A DNA stretch of 64,000 nucleotides from Sphingomonas sp. AX6. Lineage in GTDB: Bacteria; Pseudomonadota; Alphaproteobacteria; Sphingomonadales; Sphingomonadaceae. Position numbers and translations under genes: made by a program. Shown here one piece after another: positions 60,140 to 64,000 of this stretch. The stretch is taken from contig NZ_LR733979.1 in NCBI RefSeq assembly GCF_902506605.1, positions 2,774,008 through 2,838,007 on the forward strand, in the 5' to 3' direction. The notes beneath the pieces are model-generated. The model saw only the letters and a list, made by a program, of their open reading frames with translations, did no database searches and was not told the DNA's origin. Each line of letters begins with the position of its first letter. The first letter of the stretch is position 1.

Positions 60140-60835
60140 TCAGCGCTTGAACGGGTCCGCCCAACCGGCCGGAAGGCCCGGCGTGCGCGTCGTCTCGACG
60201 CTTTCGGCATCGCCGGCATGTTCGGCCTCGTGCGCGGCACGTTCGCGCTCGGCACGCAATTCGGTGATCAGCGCTTCGCGGTCGCCCTCAAGTCGGGTAT
60301 CGACTGGCGCTTCGATCCCGGCAGCCTTCGCGGCCTTCGCCACCAGCGCGTCGAGTTCGCGCTGCGAACACAGGCCGAGCGTGACGGGGTCTTTCGGCGT
60401 GATGTTGGCGATGTTCCAATGGCTGCGGTCGCGGATCGCGTCGATCGTGGTGCGCGTGGTGCCGATCAGTTTGCCGATCGCGCCGTTCGACACTTCGGGG
60501 TGATTGCGGATGATCCAGGCGATGCCGTCGGGCTTGTCCTGGCGCTTCGATACCGGGGTGTAGCGCGGGCCCTTGGTACGGCGGACCTGATCCGGCCCCT
60601 TTGCCATGACCAGCCGGTAATCGGGGTTGTCCTGACCCTTTTCGATTTCTTCCATGGTCAGTTCATGCGCGCGGACGGGATCGCGGCCGGTCAGCTTGGT
60701 CGCGGCGGTATCGTCGGCGATCGCCTGAATTTCCAGAATGTGCAGGCCGCAGAATTCGGCGATCTGCTCGAACGAAAGCGCGGTGTTGTCGACCAGCCAG
60801 GAAGCGGTCGCATGGGGCATCAGCGGCTGGGCCAC
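60140..60835 (-). CDS. trcR: DUF1013 / TrcR-type cell-cycle transcriptional regulator
   Basis: A 231-residue protein. MAQPLMPHATASWLVDNTALSFEQIAEFC at the start is the DUF1013 signature, a helix-turn-helix-like start. A later region IGKLIGTTRTTIDAIRDRSHW near 125-145 is another HTH-like motif. Family members in alphaproteobacteria are essential and known as TrcR, a cell-cycle regulator; I cannot confirm the name from this sequence alone. GTG at 60835 has CGGAG 8 bases upstream. Its leader carries the hairpins described separately. The C-terminal part is a charged coil. Confidence 0.85.
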   Translation of the reverse strand: MAQPLMPHATASWLVDNTALSFEQIAEFCGLHILEIQAIADDTAATKLTGRDPVRAHELTMEEIEKGQDNPDYRLVMAKGPDQVRRTKGPRYTPVSKRQDKPDGIAWIIRNHPEVSNGAIGKLIGTTRTTIDAIRDRSHWNIANITPKDPVTLGLCSQRELDALVAKAAKAAGIEAPVDTRLEGDREALITELRAERERAAHEAEHAGDAESVETTRTPGLPAGWADPFKR

Positions 60836-60844
60836 GATCAAATC

Positions 60845-60884
60845 TCCGTGAAACAATAAGGGCCGCCCCTTCACGGAGCGGCCA
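60845..60884 (-). promoter_or_regulatory. Competing hairpins over the ribosome site of the TrcR-type gene
   Basis: On the minus strand the leader can fold in two ways. GGCCGC/GCGGCC forms a stem (60862-60884) with TCCGTGAAGG in its loop. Or CTCCGTGAA (60871-60879) pairs perfectly with TTCACGGAG (60845-60853), which holds the Shine-Dalgarno GGAG. The two structures share bases and cannot form together. This may control translation of the gene. Confidence 0.5.
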
Positions 60885-60943
60885 CCTCGTATAACGTCGA
60901 TTTAGTCGCTGGCGCGGCGAAGGGCAAGGATCATCGCACGCAA

Positions 60944-61972
60944 TTACGCCGCGTGCCTCATTCCCGGCAATGGTGAGAGGGCTTCGACGAACTGCGCTGC
61001 GCTCGCTTCCCAGGTGAAGCCGCGCCCATAGTCCGCGCAAGTGCTTCGATCGCGAGTCAGCGCGGCGGCAATCGCCCGGTCGAGATCGGCGTCCATCGCC
61101 CCGGTCGCGGGCGTCAACACATCGACCGGCCCGGTTACCGGATAGGCCGCGACGGGCGTGCCGCAGGCCAGCGCCTCGATCATCACCAGCCCGAACGTGT
61201 CGGTGCGGCTGGGGAAGACGAACACGTCGGCGGCGGAATAAATGCTCGCGAGTTCGCTGCCGAAGCGCGCGCCCATGAAGATCGCTTGTGGATAACGCGC
61301 GGCAAGCTTTTCCCGCGCCGGGCCGTCGCCGACGACGATTTTCGTGCCCGGATGGCCGCTATCCAGAAACGCCTCGATATTCTTCTCGACCGCGACCCGC
61401 CCGACATAGAGCTGCAACGGGCGGGGCAAGTGCAGCAGGCTGGGATGCGGCCGGACGCGGTCGTGGAAATGGCTCAGATCGACGCCGCGTCCCCAATGCT
61501 GCACCTGATCCAGCCCGTGATCGACGAGCGTCGCGCGGATCGACGGGGTTGAAGCCAGGATCGCCTGCGCCGGCCGGTGGAACCACTGGATATAGCGCCA
61601 CACCCATTCGGCGGGCACGCCCGAACGCGCCGAGACATAATCGGGGAACTGGGTGTGATAGGCGGTGGTGAAGGGCAACCCCCGCCGCAGGCACCAGCGC
61701 CGCGCCCCGACGCAGAGCGGCCCTTCGGTCGCCAGATGAATGGCGTCGGGCGCGAACATCGCCAGCATGTCGCCCACCCGCCCGCTGCCCGCCAGCGCCA
61801 GCCGGATTTCGGGATAGGTGGGGCATGGCACCGATCGGAACAGGTCGGGCGAGACGACCAGGACTTCGTGCCCCTGCCCCTCCAGCACGGCGCGGACGGC
61901 CTGCAATGTGCGCACTACGCCATTGACCTGCGGTGCCCAGGCATCGGTGACGATCGCGATTTTCATGGACAT
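60944..61972 (-). CDS. Glycosyltransferase family 4 (GT-B fold)
   Basis: A 342-residue retaining glycosyltransferase. N-terminal half: MKIAIVTDAWAPQVNGVVRTL (acceptor side). C-terminal half: YVGRVAVEKNIEAFL near 218-232, FMGARFGSELASIYSAADVFVFPSRTDTFGLVMIEALACGTPV with the E-x7-E motif region. Resembles the diacylglycerol-GlcA/mannosyl-type enzymes that make glycolipids in the inner membrane. The start ATG at 61972 is used; the next ATG two codons on is equally possible. It follows the LpxH-like gene after a repeat, probably co-expressed. Confidence 0.88.
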   Translation of the reverse strand: MSMKIAIVTDAWAPQVNGVVRTLQAVRAVLEGQGHEVLVVSPDLFRSVPCPTYPEIRLALAGSGRVGDMLAMFAPDAIHLATEGPLCVGARRWCLRRGLPFTTAYHTQFPDYVSARSGVPAEWVWRYIQWFHRPAQAILASTPSIRATLVDHGLDQVQHWGRGVDLSHFHDRVRPHPSLLHLPRPLQLYVGRVAVEKNIEAFLDSGHPGTKIVVGDGPAREKLAARYPQAIFMGARFGSELASIYSAADVFVFPSRTDTFGLVMIEALACGTPVAAYPVTGPVDVLTPATGAMDADLDRAIAAALTRDRSTCADYGRGFTWEASAAQFVEALSPLPGMRHAA

Positions 61973-61991
61973 CACGTCACGTTGCCCATCT

Positions 61992-62070
61992 CCGTTCGTT
62001 TCGAGCGAAGTCGAGAAACCTGGGCTGGGCGCTTGAACTGCGTTTCTCGACTTCGCTCGAAACGAACGGG
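61992..62070. repeat. Inverted repeat (TTTCGAGCGAAGTCGAGAA family), third copy
   Basis: Arms CGTTCGTTTCGAGCGAAGTCGAGAAAC (61994-62019) and CGTTTCTCGACTTCGCTCGAAACGAACG (62041-62068). Same family as 9984-10057 and 39251-39333, here inside a probable operon. Confidence 0.85.
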
Positions 62071-62091
62071 GAGGATGGGGTGAATAGGAAA

Positions 62092-62958
62092 TCACGCTGC
62101 CATCGCCTCGACCATCACCGGCGCGTCGCGTTTCGCCACCTCGTCCGCCCAGTGGAGGATTTCCATCGTGCCGTCGAAATGCTCGACCAGCGCGGTGCAG
62201 CCTTCCACCCAGTCGCCGTCATTATAATATTCGACGCCTTCGATCGTGCGCATCTCGGCGGTGTGGATATGGCCTGCGACCACCCCGTCGACCCCGCGCG
62301 ACCCGGCTTCCTTCGCGACGATCCCCTCAAAGTCTGAGATGAACTCGACCGCGTTCTTGACCTTGTGCTTGGCGTGTTTGGACAGCGACCAGTACGGCAT
62401 GTCCAGCTTGCGCCGCCAGAAATTGACCCAGCCGCTCAGCACCATCATCGCGTGGTAGGCAGCGTCGCCCAGATAGGCGAGCCAGCGATGCGACAACATG
62501 ATCGCGTCGAATTCGTCGCCGTGCAGAACCAGCAGGCGCCGTCCGTCGGCGGTGGTGTGCACCGCCTGACGTCTGATCTGCACCCCGCCGAAGTTCAGCC
62601 CGGTGAACTGCCGGAACATCTCGTCGTGATTGCCGGGAATATAGGTGATCCGGGTGCCGCGCTTGGCCCGTTTCAGGATCCGCCAGACGATGTCGTTGTG
62701 CGAGGCGGGCCAGTAAAATTTCTTCTTCAGCCGCCAGCCGTCGATGATGTCGCCGACGAGATATAGTTGCTCGCTGTCGACATGGTCGAGAAAGTCGATG
62801 AGCATCTCTGCATTGCAACCGCGCGTGCCGAGATGGACGTCCGAAATCCAGATGGTGCGAAAACGCCGCCGCTCGGTAATCACTTTTTCCGGAATCGACG
62901 GTTCGTTCGGGAATTCGACCTGCGACAGATCGAACGGTAACCGGGTGACGGTTGCCAT
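62092..62958 (-). CDS. UDP-2,3-diacylglucosamine pyrophosphatase-like metallophosphoesterase
   Basis: A 288-residue metallophosphatase of the LpxH-like group. Metal ligands: D40-x-H42 (ISDVHLG), D70 (VGDIIDGWR), N110-H111 (IPGNHDE), the H in LHGDEFD near 150, and AGHIHTAE near 224. LpxH makes lipid X in lipid A biosynthesis. LpxH-like proteins of sphingomonads may act on other glycolipids, since many sphingomonads make glycosphingolipids. Paired with a glycosyltransferase gene on the same strand. Start ATG at 62958. Confidence 0.87.
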   Translation of the reverse strand: MATVTRLPFDLSQVEFPNEPSIPEKVITERRRFRTIWISDVHLGTRGCNAEMLIDFLDHVDSEQLYLVGDIIDGWRLKKKFYWPASHNDIVWRILKRAKRGTRITYIPGNHDEMFRQFTGLNFGGVQIRRQAVHTTADGRRLLVLHGDEFDAIMLSHRWLAYLGDAAYHAMMVLSGWVNFWRRKLDMPYWSLSKHAKHKVKNAVEFISDFEGIVAKEAGSRGVDGVVAGHIHTAEMRTIEGVEYYNDGDWVEGCTALVEHFDGTMEILHWADEVAKRDAPVMVEAMAA

Positions 62959-63042
62959 TGTGGGTACTCCCCCAATGCCCTGATGGGCCCTTGCCTGGGG
63001 GAGCCTATGCCCGTTCTGTGTGACGATTTGACCGAAACGCGG

Positions 63043-64000
63043 TTACGGTTTCGCGTCACGCTCCGGCTTGGGCGGTTGCGGTCGCGGCGCAGGCCGGGCG
63101 GGGGCACGCGGCGGTGCAACTTCGCTCGGCTTCATCGCCTGGGACGCTTCCGCTGCCCCCTTGACCAGAGCGTCTAGCGATCCGCCGTCGAAGCCCAGTT
63201 CCTTCATTAATCCGTCGAGCACCGGCGCCTGCGCCCGGTAGCGCAACGCCGCCGACACGGCCGAGCTGGCAAGGTTGCCGTCGCCCTCCCCCGCGCTGAC
63301 GCTGCCGCCATCGCCGCCGCGTCCGGTCAGACCGTCGACTTGCACGATCTTGATCGAATCGATCGCTTCCATCGGCTTGGCGGCTTCGCGCACCAGTTCT
63401 GGCATGACTTTGAGCAGTGCGAGTTTGGTCTGGAGCGAAATCTGGTCCGACGACAATATGTTGGCGGCTTCGTTGACTGCACGCTGACCCGCGGCCTCGA
63501 CTTCGAAGCGGACGCGATCGGCCTCCGCCTTCAGCTTGGCGGCCTCCGCCTCACCCTGAGCGACGACGCGCACCGATTCCGCGCGATCGGTCGCGGCCTG
63601 CTTCTCGGCCTCGGCCTGGACCTTCACGCTGATTGCGGCGCGTTCGGCCTCGCGGGCGGCGTCGATCAATTCGATCCGCTTGGTGCGCTCGGCAATCTCG
63701 GTCTCGCGCGAGGTCGTAACTTGTTCCTCGGCGGCGACCGCCTTGGCGCGAGCCTCGTCGGCCTCGGCCTTGGCCTGGCTTTCCTCGCGGCTTTTGTTCT
63801 GGACCGCGATCTGCTGTTCCTGGCGCGCCAGTTCGAGCGCCTGTTCCTGCGCGATCCGTGCTTCCTTGACGGCACGATCGGCTTCGATTTGCTGGCTGTC
63901 GACCTGCTTCTTGGCTTCGATCCGGGCATGATCGGCTTCGCGCTGGCGCTCTGCCTGTTCGCGGGCGACCTCCGCCCCTTGCGCAGCGCGACGGACTTCC
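63043..64000 (-). CDS. Flotillin family protein, C-terminal part (partial)
   Basis: The 3' 318 codons of a gene that extends beyond base 64000. The visible part is a long coiled coil rich in Ala, Glu, Gln and Arg (ERTKRIELIDAAREAERAAISVKV), followed by SDQISLQTKLALLKVMPELVREAAKPMEAIDSIKIVQVDG, typical of flotillins. The last 30 residues are a Pro/Arg/Ala-rich tail. Flotillins organise membrane microdomains. The SPFH domain and membrane anchor are outside the window. Gap 62959-63042 to the LpxH-like gene has nothing clear. Confidence 0.88.
   Translation of the reverse strand, partial: EVRRAAQGAEVAREQAERQREADHARIEAKKQVDSQQIEADRAVKEARIAQEQALELARQEQQIAVQNKSREESQAKAEADEARAKAVAAEEQVTTSRETEIAERTKRIELIDAAREAERAAISVKVQAEAEKQAATDRAESVRVVAQGEAEAAKLKAEADRVRFEVEAAGQRAVNEAANILSSDQISLQTKLALLKVMPELVREAAKPMEAIDSIKIVQVDGLTGRGGDGGSVSAGEGDGNLASSAVSAALRYRAQAPVLDGLMKELGFDGGSLDALVKGAAEASQAMKPSEVAPPRAPARPAPRPQPPKPERDAKP

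Noticed and set aside
1..64000. CRISPR array, prophage or insertion sequence
   Set aside because: No regularly spaced direct repeats, transposase, integrase, capsid or terminase proteins were found; the repeats present are paired palindromes.

Overview
The window is GC-rich chromosomal DNA from an alphaproteobacterium, most likely a Sphingomonadales member (Sphingomonas, Sphingopyxis or a relative). The main reasons are a CpdR-type response regulator beside an N-formylglutamate amidohydrolase, a DUF1013/TrcR-type regulator, a SapC-family protein, many acyl-CoA catabolism genes with a TonB-dependent receptor, and short paired palindromic repeats between genes. No phage, transposase, integrase or CRISPR array was seen. 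Coding density is high, and no stretch over about 300 bases lacks a gene.

Layout. 1-3267 (+): assimilatory sulfate reduction (end of siroheme synthase, DUF2849, sulfite reductase, DUF934, CysH), with overlapping starts and stops. 3286-21039: a catabolic region. It holds a minus-strand block (two SDRs, an APH-like kinase, a zinc alcohol dehydrogenase, an ACAD10/11-type acyl-CoA dehydrogenase), a double TetR regulator, an MFS carrier, a TonB receptor, a pair of unlike acyl-CoA dehydrogenases, two more enzymes (GST, SDR), and a CoA ligase with a thioesterase. 21248-27651: an EF-hand protein, a two-component system, an EEP hydrolase, a patatin-like lipase and a small DUF7218-like protein. 27748-38186: purF with an SDR, then a serine hydrolase, a CFA-synthase-like methyltransferase, a photolyase, KorAB and an HDAC-family deacetylase. 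38270-44765: an HSL-type esterase, RppH, a DUF481 protein, an M20 hydrolase with AstA and AstB, and a small membrane protein. 44762-48019: transglutaminase-like, alpha-E and circularly permuted ATP-grasp operon. 48206-53465: a redoxin with a DsbD-like transporter, a frameshifted membrane gene, GFA, DUF1289 and a DEAD-box helicase. 53569-57992: a secreted hypothetical protein, an FAD oxidase, SapC, a candidate sRNA, a HutG-like hydrolase and CpdR. 58210-64000: tRNA-Val, an AAA ATPase, a GST, a TrcR-type regulator, a glycosyltransferase with an LpxH-like phosphatase, and part of a flotillin.

How the genes work together. The sulfate genes form one assimilatory pathway from APS/PAPS to sulfide, with siroheme supply. 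The catabolic region has the parts needed to import a lipophilic substrate (TonB receptor, MFS), activate it (CoA ligase), and oxidise or dehydrate it. The APH-like kinase beside an ACAD10/11-type dehydrogenase suggests a phosphorylation-elimination route for 4-hydroxyacyl-CoAs, as in the Pseudomonas lva pathway. AstA and AstB give arginine succinylation and dihydrolysis, and the M20 hydrolase co-encoded with them could supply the desuccinylase step.

The most unusual signals are a promoter-to-terminator unit for a probable small RNA with an anti-Shine-Dalgarno motif (56501-56645), two competing hairpins over the ribosome site of the TrcR-type gene, and a transglutaminase-fold protein that lacks its nucleophilic cysteine.
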